Shown here in pieces: positions 27,618 to 38,752 of a stretch of 63,292 nucleotides of DNA (its first letter is position 1; each line of letters opens with the position of its first letter). Made by a program: the position numbers and the translations under genes. The DNA lies in contig QWPJ01000125.1 in the NCBI GenBank assembly GCA_003671195.1, positions 1 to 63,292 on the forward strand, given 5' to 3'. This DNA is from Planctomycetota bacterium. GTDB taxonomy: Bacteria > Planctomycetota > Planctomycetia > Pirellulales > Pirellulaceae. The notes beneath the pieces are model-generated. The model was not told where the DNA came from and ran no database searches. It saw nothing but the letters and a program-made list of their open reading frames with translations.

Positions 27618-27740
27618 GCGGGGATCGAGGAGCACGGAAGTTTGCATCTGTCCACAAGTTCCCTTCGGAGCTAGGACGAAGATACAATGACCATCGAACG
27701 GTGGATTATAGTCGATTTTTAGGCTGGAATTTGGTTCATC

Positions 27741-28679
27741 ATGCTGCATCTGCAATCTCGCGTTCTTGCAAACTCCTGGGCGCTGGCTCTGGCCGGTTGC
27801 ATCGTCCTTGCTCTGTGCCCCCAAGCTTCCTGCCAACGCGTCGATATGCAGCCGACGACAGACCCAATCCTGACGCCTCGCAAACTCGATCTGCCCAAGA
27901 CCCTCGAGGAGGTCGACCACCTTGAGCCAAGCCCGATCGCAAGTCCAACGGCCAGCGAACTCAAGGAGTTAAGCCAATGGGTCCGCTGGCTATGCCTGAT
28001 GAACTTGCCCGAAAACGTCGAGGACACTCGCAAGTGGGGCAAGCAACGACGGGTCTGGGACGGCGTCGATATGAAGCTCGACGGACTTCGCCTGGATACC
28101 AAACAGCGATGGAAGATGGCCAACGATGGGACTTGGTCTCGCTACCTGATCGAATTTGTAGATCCGGCCAAGGAACTTCAGGTGGAGGTCAAGAAGTTCG
28201 ACGTCACGCCCGACGGCAAACGATTCACGACAAGCGTCTGGGTTGTGGCTCCATTGAGACTCTTCGGTCGGGTCAACCAATTCGCTCGCGATGTGCAATT
28301 GATAAGCCTCTCGGCGAAAGCCGATGCGACGGTCCGTATGAAAGTCGACTGCCAAGTCGATATTCAATTGCTGCCGATCTCGTTCCCGCCGGATGTGGAG
28401 TTTCGGCCCAAGGTCCTCGACGCATCGATCGAGTTATTGGATTTCCAGATGCACGAGATCAGTCAGATCCACGGTCAAGCGGCCGAATGGATCGGGGAAG
28501 GAATCGAGGATATCCTCGATCGAAAGCTCGCTGAGTACCGAGAAAAGCTCGTTGTAAAGATGAATCAATCGATCGCCAAGCAGCAGGACAAGCTTCGAAT
28601 CTCGGCCTCGAAATGGCTGACAAGCTCGATGAACTTCAAGCCTAAGGCTTCGAAGACCAACGCTCCGAGCGACGAATAG
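27741..28679 (+). CDS. Secreted protein of unknown function
   Basis: This 312-residue protein has a signal peptide (hydrophobic [16 protein letters not shown], cleavage near ASCQ). The mature part is charged and mixed alpha/beta, with no catalytic motif I recognise. A C-terminal amphipathic helix spans roughly residues 255-300 ([16 protein letters not shown]). The Cys in ALAGC could suggest a lipobox, but the surrounding hydrophobic stretch continues, so signal peptidase I is likelier. It is divergent from the cytochrome-cupredoxin gene and convergent with the MoxR-type ATPase gene. It may be a lineage-specific periplasmic protein. Confidence 0.75.
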   Translation: MLHLQSRVLANSWALALAGCIVLALCPQASCQRVDMQPTTDPILTPRKLDLPKTLEEVDHLEPSPIASPTASELKELSQWVRWLCLMNLPENVEDTRKWGKQRRVWDGVDMKLDGLRLDTKQRWKMANDGTWSRYLIEFVDPAKELQVEVKKFDVTPDGKRFTTSVWVVAPLRLFGRVNQFARDVQLISLSAKADATVRMKVDCQVDIQLLPISFPPDVEFRPKVLDASIELLDFQMHEISQIHGQAAEWIGEGIEDILDRKLAEYREKLVVKMNQSIAKQQDKLRISASKWLTSSMNFKPKASKTNAPSDE

Positions 28680-28699
28680 TTCGATCTCCGAAGATTGGC

Positions 28700-30139
28700 C
28701 TAGGTCTCGTACTGGACCTTCCCATGCTTGCTAGCGCGGCTGATCTTGTCCATCGCGTAAAGGCCCGAGAGGACAAACTCAACGCAGGAGGCTCGGATGG
28801 CCGGGTGCTCCGATGCGTTGACCTCAAACGCGGTATCCCAGACCGGTGGCACATGCTTGAGCCGCTCTGCATAAGCCTCGCTAGGCAGCAGATCCCCGAC
28901 CTCGATGCGCACCCCTTTGCTGAAGATCTCGGAGATCTGCGCCAGCCCATACTCCTGCACGTATTTCTCAAAGACCACTTTGATGGCGCTGGCGATGAGC
29001 GCATCGAGGACCTTGCGCTCGGACATTTGATGCGAACCCATCAAGTCCAACTCCAATTTGCCAAGCGATGAGGTTGCCAAATGGCCAAGATCGCTGATGC
29101 GGGGAACGGCGAGCGGTTCCTTGAGGATCACCGCCCGATGGCGCGCCGACGCGATCATGGTGCGAAAATTCGCAAGAGAGAATCGTGCCGATACCCCGGA
29201 GGCTTGGTCGACATACTTGCTTGCTCGGGCTTGGGAGGTGATCTCTTCGATGATCTCCATCATAAAATAAGGTATCTGCACAGGGTACTTGCCACCCAAA
29301 TCGGTACCCGCCTCTTGCAGGAGAATCTCAATCCCCTGCTCGCGATCCTTAGGGTAATGGGTCTGAATCAGCGAACCGATCCGGTCTTTAAGCTGCGGGA
29401 TGACTTTGCCGCTGCGGTTGTAGGTGCTCGGGTTGGCCGAGAAAAGAATGAAGATATCCAAATCGAAGCGGATGGGGTATCCACGGATCTGCACATCCCG
29501 CTCTTCGAGAATGTTGAACAATCCGACTTGAACGAGTTCATCGAGTTCGGGAAGCTCATTCATCGCAAAGATCCCACGGTGCATTCGAGGAATCAGACCA
29601 AAGTGCAAGGCAGACTCGGAGCTCATGCTCACCCCGCCGGTGAGCTTCGACGGGTCGATCTCTCCGATGATGTCTGCGAACTTTGTTCCCGGGGCAAGCC
29701 TCTCGACATACCGATCCTGGCGATGCCACCAAGCGATCGGAGTCTCTTCGGGTGAATGCGTCTTGAGGAACTCCTTGGCCTGTTGGGTGATCGGGCGCAA
29801 GGGATCCTCATGGACAGGGACTTCGGGGATGTCCAGATAGGGGACATATTCATCGAGGAAACGGACCAAGGTCCGCATCAGACGACTTTTGGCCTGCCCT
29901 TTTTCACCGAGGAATAGCAAGTCATGGCCGGCCAAAAGAGCGATGTTCAGCTCGGGCAAAACAGTGTCTTGATAACCGATAATCCCGGGATAAAGCTCCT
30001 CGGAAGACTCCAAAGACCGAAGGAAATTCTCCCGCATTTCCTCTTTGACGCTGCGAGAACGCCAGCCGCTTGCGATCAGCTCGCTGAGAGTTTTGGGGTG
30101 GTTTTTTAAATCCGATGCGATCGATTCGTGCTGCGTCAT
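28700..30139 (-). CDS. MoxR/Mg-chelatase-type AAA ATPase
   Basis: This 479-residue AAA+ ATPase has Walker A GEKGQAKS (78-85), a Walker B region GIFAMNE (N194-E195) and a sensor-1-like [10 protein letters not shown]. The Walker B Asp of typical AAA proteins is Asn here, followed by the conserved Glu. The overall pattern resembles ChlI/MoxR ATPases, which usually work with a von Willebrand A partner in metal insertion or complex assembly. No such partner is adjacent. I choose ATG 30139 ([10 protein letters not shown]); an in-frame ATG at 30208 would add 23 residues. It is divergent from the helicase gene. Its specific client is unknown. Confidence 0.85.
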   Translation of the reverse strand: MTQHESIASDLKNHPKTLSELIASGWRSRSVKEEMRENFLRSLESSEELYPGIIGYQDTVLPELNIALLAGHDLLFLGEKGQAKSRLMRTLVRFLDEYVPYLDIPEVPVHEDPLRPITQQAKEFLKTHSPEETPIAWWHRQDRYVERLAPGTKFADIIGEIDPSKLTGGVSMSSESALHFGLIPRMHRGIFAMNELPELDELVQVGLFNILEERDVQIRGYPIRFDLDIFILFSANPSTYNRSGKVIPQLKDRIGSLIQTHYPKDREQGIEILLQEAGTDLGGKYPVQIPYFMMEIIEEITSQARASKYVDQASGVSARFSLANFRTMIASARHRAVILKEPLAVPRISDLGHLATSSLGKLELDLMGSHQMSERKVLDALIASAIKVVFEKYVQEYGLAQISEIFSKGVRIEVGDLLPSEAYAERLKHVPPVWDTAFEVNASEHPAIRASCVEFVLSGLYAMDKISRASKHGKVQYET

Positions 30140-30340
30140 CAAAAATGTCCAAAAAGCTTCGCGGTTTGACCTACTATCACTCCTTGGACATCTTAGGGGA
30201 ACGGTCAAGCGAATTTGCCGTAAATCCGCCCAGCACTTGGAAGAATCCTTCCCCTAGCGGATAATGCACGAAATGTCACGTCGATAGCGACCCGGCCCCT
30301 TCGGGCCGCTTTGGATCACCGCAGGAGGCTTTGTTACTGC

Positions 30341-32728
30341 ATGAATCAGATCTTGGATGGATTGAACGAATCGCAGCACCAAGCCGTCACACACGTCGAA
30401 GGCCCCTTGCTGACCCTGGCCGGACCTGGAACCGGAAAAACACGTGTTGTGACCCACCGCATCGCCTACCTTCTCGAGCAAGGAATCTCGCCCTATTCGA
30501 TTTTGGCCCTGACGTTCACCAACAAAGCGGCCAAAGAGATGAAGCATCGGGTCGAGAAAATCGTCGGCGATAACCCCATCTGGATGGGGACCTTCCACGG
30601 CTACTGCGCTCGGTTCCTCCGACACTACGGCAACTTCGTTGGACTCAAAGACAACTACACGATCTTCGATGTCGATGATTCCAAAAAAGCTCTCGAAGAG
30701 GCCATCTCCCAGAGCGAAGTCTCACTGACCCACCTGAAGTTCGCCGACATCGCCAAAGGAATCAGCAATCTCAAAAACCGAGCGATCACGCCGGAAATGC
30801 TCCAACAGCAAGCCCGAAACGCCGTCGAAATCGCCGTCCGCAAAGTCTATCCGGTCTACCAGAAGTATCTGCTCAGAAACAACGCCGTGGACTTCGACGA
30901 TCTGCTCATGCACACCGCGACAATCCTCAGGACCAACGAGGACCTTCGCGCCGATCTTGACTCCAAACACCGCTACGTCCTGGTCGACGAATATCAAGAC
31001 ACCAACTTGGCTCAGTACATGATCGTTCGGGGCCTGGCGCTCGACCACCCCAACATCAACGTCACCGGCGACCCGGACCAATCCATCTACGGATGGCGCG
31101 GGGCCGATATCGCAAACATCCTGAACTTCGAAAGGGATTACCCCGAACTGGCCATCGTGCGACTCCAAGAAAACTACCGCAGCACGCCACAAATCCTCTC
31201 GCTCGCCGACCAACTGATCGCTTGCAATGTCCACCGCAAGGCCAAGATGCTCATCCCGACCTGCCCGGATGGCGCCAAGGTCCGCTTGTGCTCCTACGCA
31301 TCGGCCAAAGATGAATCCGAAAACATCGCCGATCAGATCGCCAAGCATCTGATCGAACAGACCGCCAAACCAAAAGATTTCGCAATCCTCTACCGCACCA
31401 ACGCGCACTCGCGTCTCTTTGAACAATCCCTGATGCGACGCCGTATCACCTACCAACTCATCGGCGGATTCCGATTCTACCAACGGCAGGAAATCCGTGA
31501 CCTCATCGCCTACTTGCGACTGGTCAACAACCCCGAAGACGATGTCTCCTTCAAACGGGTCGTCAACCTTCCCCCACGAGGACTCGGGGATAAATCCCTC
31601 CGCCAAGTCACCGAACTGGCTCGCTCTCGCGATATCCCTATGCTCGTCGCCCTGCGGGCAGCCATCGACCATGGACTCCTGAGCAAAAAGGCCCAGTCGG
31701 GTGCCCGCGAATTTCTTTCGATCTACGAAAAACTCGTACACCTCTCGGGCGAGTCGATCGTCGCGATGCTTACCCACCTTCTCGAAGCGACCAACTACAT
31801 CGAATACCTAGCCGGGAAAAAATCCGAAGCCCCCGACGAGAGCGTCAAGGAAAACGTCGGCGAACTGCTCTCGGATGCTCAAGACAAAGACGCACTGCTG
31901 GGCCAAGGTGGAGGACTCCAACAATTCCTCGAAGAGATCAGCCTCGCGAGCGATACCGACAACATCACCGACGAGAACCGTGTCACCCTCATGACCCTCC
32001 ATTCGGCCAAAGGTCTCGAATTCGATCACGTCTATCTTGCCGCCGTCGAACAAGACGTCCTGCCGCACGTCCGAAGCAAGGACGATCCGGCCCAACTCGA
32101 AGAGGAACGCCGCCTGTTTTTCGTCGGAATCACCCGCGCTAAACGAAACCTCCAATTGAGCACTGCGGCAAGCCGTGGCTTCAGCAGTAGCCGGATGAGC
32201 TGCCCGAGCCAGTTCCTGATGGAACTCCCCAGAGCTGAAATGTCGATGGTCGACCACACCGGAGCAAACCCCAGAGACATATCCTGGTCGGATCACCGAG
32301 ACCCAGACTTCTCCGACTCCGACGACTGGGCCGACGAGCCCTCCGATTTCTCCGAGGATTGGAATCAAGACGTCCCGTCGGACGAAGAACACCCCAAGCT
32401 CACCTCCAAAAGCTCCTCGAAAAACTCAACCAAACGGGTCATCCCCTCAAGAGTCGACCCGGATGAATACTCCCAGGAACCAACCACCGAACCCTATCAA
32501 GCCATCCCAAAAATCAAAACCGGCTCGAGCATCGGAGCCTCGATCACCCTAGCCGGAACCCCAGTCGACCGCTTTGAAAACGGATGCCGAATCTCCCACC
32601 CACGCTATGGCCTTGGAAATATCTTGTCGGTCGACGGCTTCGGCCCTAAACGCATGGCCCGCATCTCCTTCGATAGCGGCGAAATCAGAAGCTTCCAGCT
32701 GAGCAAATCCCCTATCGATATCATCTAA
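30341..32728 (+). CDS. pcrA: UvrD/PcrA-type superfamily 1 DNA helicase
   Basis: This 795-residue 3'-5' DNA helicase serves repair and replication. Motifs in order are AGPGTGKT (I, K33), FTNKAAKEMK (Ia), DEYQDTN (II), GDPDQSIYGWRGA (III), LQENYRS (IV), LHSAKGLEFDHV (V) and VGITRAK (VI). An acidic and Ser-rich linker of about 130 residues precedes a C-terminal Tudor-like segment (ENGCRISHPRYGLGNIL), which in PcrA binds RNA polymerase. The start ATG 30341 has AGGAGG 12 bases upstream; the in-frame ATG 30311 lies before that site. A small CGGCCC/GGGCCG hairpin at 30293-30308 sits in the leader. Gene name pcrA versus uvrD cannot be settled from motifs. Confidence 0.95.
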   Translation: MNQILDGLNESQHQAVTHVEGPLLTLAGPGTGKTRVVTHRIAYLLEQGISPYSILALTFTNKAAKEMKHRVEKIVGDNPIWMGTFHGYCARFLRHYGNFVGLKDNYTIFDVDDSKKALEEAISQSEVSLTHLKFADIAKGISNLKNRAITPEMLQQQARNAVEIAVRKVYPVYQKYLLRNNAVDFDDLLMHTATILRTNEDLRADLDSKHRYVLVDEYQDTNLAQYMIVRGLALDHPNINVTGDPDQSIYGWRGADIANILNFERDYPELAIVRLQENYRSTPQILSLADQLIACNVHRKAKMLIPTCPDGAKVRLCSYASAKDESENIADQIAKHLIEQTAKPKDFAILYRTNAHSRLFEQSLMRRRITYQLIGGFRFYQRQEIRDLIAYLRLVNNPEDDVSFKRVVNLPPRGLGDKSLRQVTELARSRDIPMLVALRAAIDHGLLSKKAQSGAREFLSIYEKLVHLSGESIVAMLTHLLEATNYIEYLAGKKSEAPDESVKENVGELLSDAQDKDALLGQGGGLQQFLEEISLASDTDNITDENRVTLMTLHSAKGLEFDHVYLAAVEQDVLPHVRSKDDPAQLEEERRLFFVGITRAKRNLQLSTAASRGFSSSRMSCPSQFLMELPRAEMSMVDHTGANPRDISWSDHRDPDFSDSDDWADEPSDFSEDWNQDVPSDEEHPKLTSKSSSKNSTKRVIPSRVDPDEYSQEPTTEPYQAIPKIKTGSSIGASITLAGTPVDRFENGCRISHPRYGLGNILSVDGFGPKRMARISFDSGEIRSFQLSKSPIDII

Positions 32729-32771
32729 TCGAAGATCATCTAAACGAACCAACCCAAGATTGCAATTGCCC

Positions 32772-34218
<1,447 letters not shown>

Positions 34219-34238
<20 letters not shown>

Positions 34239-35547
34239 TGATCCTCCCGCGGACCTGGAGCGTCCCGGAATTGTCGAGCCGCTGACCGACCGGCTCATTG
34301 ACCCGAAAGAGCAACCACCCATCGCGTTGCGCTTCGTACACCGCCTGCTTGCCTACCCCAAAGACCTCCAGCGGTGCCGATGTGTCGGTACTGACAAAGC
34401 CACCTAGCAATTTCCCAAGCGGCATTCGTCGATGGTACTCGTAAGTGATCCCATCAGGGGAGCTTTCCCAAGCTTCCTGATTCGCCGAGCGGACCACGTA
34501 AGTCCCCTGCGCATGGATCTCCACCTGCTCTCCTGCCTTCAAGTAACACCTCGCCAATTGCCAGCCCTTGGCACAATCCGTATCGAGCGTAAATTCGCTA
34601 AGTCCAGATTCGCGGATGCCTTGTGCAACATCCTCGATCGCCACGAGATTCGATTCGGGCTGATATCCAAAATCAAAGTCGTCAACAAAAAGCTTCCAGT
34701 CCCGCTCGACCCAATCCCAACGCGCGGAGAGCGATTTTTCGAACTCCTCGCTGAGCTTCATCGAATAGTCCAAAGGAGCTGCCGACGCACGCCCTAGCAA
34801 AGGCCCATAGACAGGATGGTTGCGAAGGTAGATACAAGCCGCCCAGCTCCAGACATAACGGTCCATCCGGTTCTCTCGCTCGTTGCCGTATCGGAGAATT
34901 TGCTTGATACTTGGCATCCGCTTGGCCGCAGTCGATTCCGCCAAACGCTTGAAACGCCCCCAATGGGGAACCGAGCTCGCATCGCCCGGGATAATCCCCA
35001 TGGTCAACTGGTCATCCTTCCACAGATGCGTCCCCTCAATCTCAGCCATTCCCTCCATGAACCAAGGTGAGCCCCCCCCACCAAAGGCCCGATACATCAC
35101 CCAATGCGTCGCCTCATGGAGCAACAAATGGCGCCGGTAATAGACCGATGGCTGCTCACGCAAGAAAACCTTGTCAGCGATCTGTAAGCCGTCCTCGAAG
35201 GGGGGTACTCCCTCAAGCAATCCGGCTTGCTCAAAAAGCTTCCGGTCCCCGATCCAGTGGATCACCAGCGGCCATTTCCTGGCCTCCACGGGGTCGATCG
35301 ACCATTTCTGACACCAAGACAAAAGCGCCTGATCGAGCACCTTGGGCCAAGACTCGATTTCCCGATCGATCGGCATGTCGGTGATGATGGTCCATTGGTC
35401 TTGGGTCAACCGTTTTAACCCCAGAGCCGAATCGCTTTGCGCAAAGAGCCTGTCCCCCGCGATAAAACCAAATGCGATCGCAAGGAGCCAACCGAGGACC
35501 CGCATGAAGCTTGCTATCGTCAGGATCGCACCGGTTGATCTTTTCAT
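34219..35547 (-). CDS. Secreted gluzincin-like HExxH protein
   Basis: This 442-residue protein has an N-terminal signal peptide (about residues 15-37, ending GDRLFAQ). It contains LLLHEATHWVMYRAF with H144-E145-H148 and a downstream WFMEGMAEIEG that could supply the third zinc ligand (E165 or E169). The motif recalls gluzincin-type secreted peptidases. The C-terminal 150 residues look like a beta-rich ligand-binding domain (GEQVEIHAQGTYVV). A start at ATG 35505 (MRVLGWLLAIAF) would give a shorter but equally plausible signal peptide. It lies downstream of the Gfo/Idh gene on the same strand and overlaps the sdaA 3' end by 20 bases. Confidence 0.78.
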
Positions 35548-35554
35548 CGGTAAC

Positions 35555-35584
35555 GCTTTATTTAGCTTTATCTAGCTTTATTTA
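35555..35584. repeat. Three tandem 10-bp units
   Basis: GCTTTATTTA, GCTTTATCTA and GCTTTATTTA follow one another. They lie between the start of the secreted HExxH gene and the stop of the Gfo/Idh gene, and the last unit includes the Gfo/Idh stop codon (35582-35584). The stretch is much more AT-rich than its surroundings. Confidence 0.85.
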
Positions 35585-36628
35585 ACGGTGCGATGCGATC
35601 AACTGGGCTTGGATGTCCAATGCCAATTCAACCGCTCCGGCAGCGTGATCAAGACTCAGCCGCGGTGCGCTCTGGCGACTCAATACGCTATGAGCCATCT
35701 CGCCGATCTCTGCCTCGAAGGCATCGATATCGTCGGCTGCGGGTAGCTCGGGACGAAGCACTTGGCCATCGCGTGTGATGACTTTCAATGGCATGCTCTC
35801 TGCGGCGTCGCTGTGGGCTGCGAACTCAAAGTGAACCGTCGCATCGCGCAAGTGCAGTTCAAAAGCGTGGGTAAACGGACGCCCAGGCCCGTCGATGACC
35901 CCCGAGGAACTGCTGACGGCAATGTCGGGCGATTCGAACTCGTAGAGTACGTGCACGTACTTCGCTACGCTCCCGTGCAATCGACCCACCGCATGCGTCG
36001 ACTTGGGCTTGCCAAAGAGCAATTGAATCCAATGCAAATCATGGACGTGCAGATCGACCAACGGACCTCCGACTTTGTCGGCATGATAAAAATCCGGAAT
36101 CCATGTCGGATCGGATATCACCCGTTTGAAATAACCGCCGATCGCCGGACCATATACTCCTGAACGGACAAGCTCTGTGGCGTAAGCAAAAGGGCCCATG
36201 TAAGGCAAGACATGGGCGACAAGAGCCAGTTGCTCGGTCTTGCGCGAGGTCTCCTGGATCCGATGGCAACCCTCAAGGGTCAAAGCTACCGGCTTTTCGA
36301 TAAACACATCCTTGCCATGCTCCATCGCATAACAAGCCGCATCGACATGCAGATGCGGCGGGAGACAAATGTCGATGACATCGACCTGCGGTAGCTTGAC
36401 CAACGCTTCGAGCGTCTCGGCGACATCCAAACCCTCCAGCGATATCTGCTCTCCAGGAGGCCCAAAGTTCCCTTGGATTCCACGCCAATCCCCTCCGCGC
36501 TTTTTGGGGTCCTTGCTGGCAAAGGCGATCAGGTCTGCAAGCTCCGAGCGCCGGTAAGCCAGCGAATGGATCCAGCCCATAAAGCCAATTCCGACGAGGC
36601 CGACGTTGACGCGATTCTTGTTCTGCAT
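35582..36628 (-). CDS. Gfo/Idh/MocA-family oxidoreductase
   Basis: This 348-residue NAD(P)-dependent dehydrogenase has a Rossmann N-terminus (VGLVGIGFMGWIHS) and the family's VFIEKPVALT motif with its conserved EKP. The C-terminal domain carries the usual VDLHVHDLHWI stretch. Family members oxidise sugars, inositols or other polyols; the substrate cannot be read. There is no signal peptide, so it is cytoplasmic. It lies 54 bases after the DUF1080 gene on the same strand. The two together suggest modified-sugar or disaccharide catabolism. An antisense frame in the upstream leader is spurious. Confidence 0.93.
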   Translation of the reverse strand: MQNKNRVNVGLVGIGFMGWIHSLAYRRSELADLIAFASKDPKKRGGDWRGIQGNFGPPGEQISLEGLDVAETLEALVKLPQVDVIDICLPPHLHVDAACYAMEHGKDVFIEKPVALTLEGCHRIQETSRKTEQLALVAHVLPYMGPFAYATELVRSGVYGPAIGGYFKRVISDPTWIPDFYHADKVGGPLVDLHVHDLHWIQLLFGKPKSTHAVGRLHGSVAKYVHVLYEFESPDIAVSSSSGVIDGPGRPFTHAFELHLRDATVHFEFAAHSDAAESMPLKVITRDGQVLRPELPAADDIDAFEAEIGEMAHSVLSRQSAPRLSLDHAAGAVELALDIQAQLIASHR

Positions 36629-36682
36629 GGGGTCTCTCTGGAGGGTAAGTGGAGGCTCTTGGCTCTAATTCTTCCTGTGACT

Positions 36683-37471
36683 CTAATTCTTATAGAGGAT
36701 CGCTTTGTCGTCCAAGGGGAGAATCCAAACATTTCGAAAACGTGTCGGACTGCCATGGTCTTGAAGAAAGACCGGACCGACGCTGGTCGCTAGCTGCTGC
36801 TTGCCAATCTTCTTGAGGTAATCGGTGGTCCCATAGCGGAAAGGATGATAAACCGACTTGGGTTCCTCAAATCGCGTCCGGTCCTGGACCAATTGGCCGT
36901 TTAACCAAGCTGTAACCTCTCCAGGTTCGGTGATCTTGCCCTTGTCGTCGCGTCGAGGAGCCCGATAGCGAATGTCATAGACTTGCCACTGACCCGGCTC
37001 TTTCGATGCGTTGACCAAAGGTTTGGAAAACCCGTACAAGGCACCTTGATCGTGGTCGGTGATTTCCTTTTTACCGAACGAATTAAAGATTTGAAGTTCG
37101 TAGTTGCCGTGAATATAGATCCCGCTATTGCCCTCGGCCAGTTCTGAGACCGTGAATTCCACATGGATATCTGCATCCTGGAAGTGCCATTGCGAGACGA
37201 TGTGGTTGACGCGGTTTTCACTCTTGGTCGCCACGAGTCCATCGTCCTGCCTTTTCCAATCGATCCCCTCACCGCTCATGCTCAAAAACTGATGGCTCTT
37301 GGCATCGAGCAGGACAATCGCTCCTTGGGGAGCTGGGGACGCAAGGACCGACTGATCGGGCCGAAATACTTTTGAATCCTGGGCTGGCTGAAGTGCTGGT
37401 TGCTGTGCGTGAAGCGTAGAGCAAGACAATATCAAGGCAGAGGTAACTAGACCAACAAGTCGAATACGCAT
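36683..37471 (-). CDS. Secreted DUF1080 (3-keto-disaccharide hydrolase-like) protein
   Basis: This 262-residue exported protein has a signal peptide (LVTSALILSCSTLHAQ). The DUF1080 lectin-like jelly-roll domain includes IHVEF-type strands, GNSGIYIHGNYELQIFNS, DQGALYGF, GQWQVYDIRY, a linker before ITEPGEVTAWLNG, and a C-terminal GSPTRFRNVWILPL. Relatives cleave 3-keto-glycosides or bind sugars. It precedes the Gfo/Idh gene in what looks like a two-gene operon, so a sugar oxidised at C3 by one product could be hydrolysed by the other. This pathway is inferred from context. Confidence 0.9.
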   Translation of the reverse strand: MRIRLVGLVTSALILSCSTLHAQQPALQPAQDSKVFRPDQSVLASPAPQGAIVLLDAKSHQFLSMSGEGIDWKRQDDGLVATKSENRVNHIVSQWHFQDADIHVEFTVSELAEGNSGIYIHGNYELQIFNSFGKKEITDHDQGALYGFSKPLVNASKEPGQWQVYDIRYRAPRRDDKGKITEPGEVTAWLNGQLVQDRTRFEEPKSVYHPFRYGTTDYLKKIGKQQLATSVGPVFLQDHGSPTRFRNVWILPLDDKAILYKN

Positions 37472-37669
37472 AAGAACTCACTTCGATCATCAGCAACGAT
37501 GAGGCGACAAGACGAGGACAAGATGTGGACAAAACGACACCAAGAGAAACGAAAAAAGCCAGATCGCGAATTGCAACCTGGCTCTGATTGTATCAAAAGG
37601 CCCGATGGGGTTGGGGAGCCGATTCAAATCAGCTCGCTAGAACCTCCACAGGAACTCCACTGGCTCGAT

Positions 37670-38050
37670 CTAGCCGTTGACCAATGCAGCGATCTTTTGG
37701 TAGTCGCGAATCGCTTGAAGAGCGCTCTCTGCCGATCCGCTCGATCGAATGAAATCCGCGGCGGCCTTTAGGTTCCCGAAGCTTGTATCTGTTGGGGCTG
37801 CTTTAGGCGACTTCGCCGTTCTGGCCGCTGCAACTACCTTGTTCTTGGTACCAGGTTTGCGTCCTCGCTTCTTGCCCGGCTTCTTATCCGCAGGTCCACG
37901 AAGCGCTTGGCTGACCAACGCAGGATATACCTTATGGCCTTGTGCAGTCAATTCCCTGATGATCTCAGAAGCCTTCAAGGTCGGATTGTTCGCTGCGAAA
38001 TCTCTCACAATCTGAGAGGTGCTAGTAGAACTCTTGGTTCCTTTTTTCAA
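37670..38050 (-). CDS. Small basic AT-hook protein
   Basis: This 126-residue protein has a helical N-terminus (residues 11-52, with SEIIRELTAQG then PALVSQALRG) that resembles a small helix-turn-helix. A basic hook follows, KKPGKKRGRKPGTKNK, with core RGRKP at 62-66 typical of AT-hooks. A second short helical segment forms the C-terminus (LKAAADFIRSSG...AIRDYQKIAALV). It probably binds DNA, as a nucleoid-associated or regulatory protein. It stands alone between the DUF1080 gene and the divergent small secreted protein. I recognise no named family. Confidence 0.72.
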   Translation of the reverse strand: MKKGTKSSTSTSQIVRDFAANNPTLKASEIIRELTAQGHKVYPALVSQALRGPADKKPGKKRGRKPGTKNKVVAAARTAKSPKAAPTDTSFGNLKAAADFIRSSGSAESALQAIRDYQKIAALVNG

Positions 38051-38364
38051 AATGTATCTCCTACTAAGGTTGATGATAATTGAGCGGGAATGAAGATCTT
38101 AATCCAGCCTGAACTTATTTGCAAACATAAAAAGCCCTAAAAAGACTTGCTTGATCCCCAAAAAATATTAAACAGTCGAAATCCTTGGGTATTTATTCTC
38201 AATCTCCGCAACGACTTAAGGTGTCAATAGGGGCAGCGCGAACAATTTTTGACGGTTGACGAAATCGGACTTCGAGCGGAAGTTTTCAGCAAGCGAACCC
38301 AAGACGTCTGTGCGTCGACTCGGGTTCAAAGGATAGTTTTACTCGATTCGAAGGAGAGATCATC
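38051..38364. other. AT-richer divergent intergenic region
   Basis: This gap separates the AT-hook gene from the small secreted protein gene. It is noticeably more AT-rich than neighbouring DNA, with A-runs such as CCCCAAAAAATATTAAACAG at about 38156. Two TTGAC hexamers near 38250-38262 could be -35 elements, but no good -10 follows at the right distance. GAACCC/GGGTTC arms around 38297-38331 form a weak hairpin. No gene is supported here. Confidence 0.3.
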
Positions 38365-38667
38365 ATGCGTAAATTAGCATGGATTTTCATCGTAGGTTTT
38401 TCGAGCGTCCTGGTTGGGGCTGGCGAGAATTCCATCGGCTGCGATCACTGTGTCGCTAAGCAAAAAGCGCAACAACAAGCCTCCGAAGGACGATGTCGAC
38501 ACGTCGGCGGTAGTATGGGCGGCGGTAGGTACGAGGGTGTAGGATTCTCCACCGTCTCGGCCGACCATGCGATCTCGCGCTGCTGCTACTGGGGCCAACG
38601 AACCGCTATCGGAATCGGCGTAGCACAAGGTCGAAACGGCTGGTACGCAACGGTCCTATACCGCTAG
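38365..38667 (+). CDS. Small secreted Cys-containing protein with CCYWG motif
   Basis: This 100-residue protein starts at ATG 38365 with a good ribosome-binding site (AAGGAGAG about 7 bases upstream). A signal peptide (LAWIFIVGFSSVLVGA) leads into a mature part with five cysteines: CDHC, C in EGRCRH, and the pair in ISRCCYWGQR. The C-terminus GIGVAQGRNGWYATVLYR is aromatic. I recall similar short GVGFS...CCYWG...GWYATV proteins in planctomycetes but know of no assigned function. It stands alone, followed by a strong 13-bp hairpin. Confidence 0.8.
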   Translation: MRKLAWIFIVGFSSVLVGAGENSIGCDHCVAKQKAQQQASEGRCRHVGGSMGGGRYEGVGFSTVSADHAISRCCYWGQRTAIGIGVAQGRNGWYATVLYR

Positions 38668-38698
38668 TTCCAACCCGACTGTTGATCGCTATTTCCAA

Positions 38699-38741
38699 CG
38701 AAGGATCCTGCCATCAAAGATCCATTCCGCAGGATCCTTCG
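38699..38741. terminator. 13-bp inverted repeat between convergent genes
   Basis: CGAAGGATCCTGC (38699-38711) and GCAGGATCCTTCG (38729-38741) are perfect inverted repeats with a 17-base loop. They lie between the small secreted protein gene (plus) and the haloperoxidase gene (minus), so the hairpin could end transcription from both sides. There is no T-run on either side. A regulatory or processing role is also possible. Confidence 0.6.
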
Positions 38742-38752
38742 CTTGGACTTGA

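Noticed and set aside
30293..30308. Hairpin CGGCCC/GGGCCG as a terminator
   Set aside because: It lies in the helicase leader with no T-run; at most a weak leader structure.
30722..31777. 351-codon minus frame inside the helicase gene
   Set aside because: It lies wholly within the helicase motif region and has no family features.
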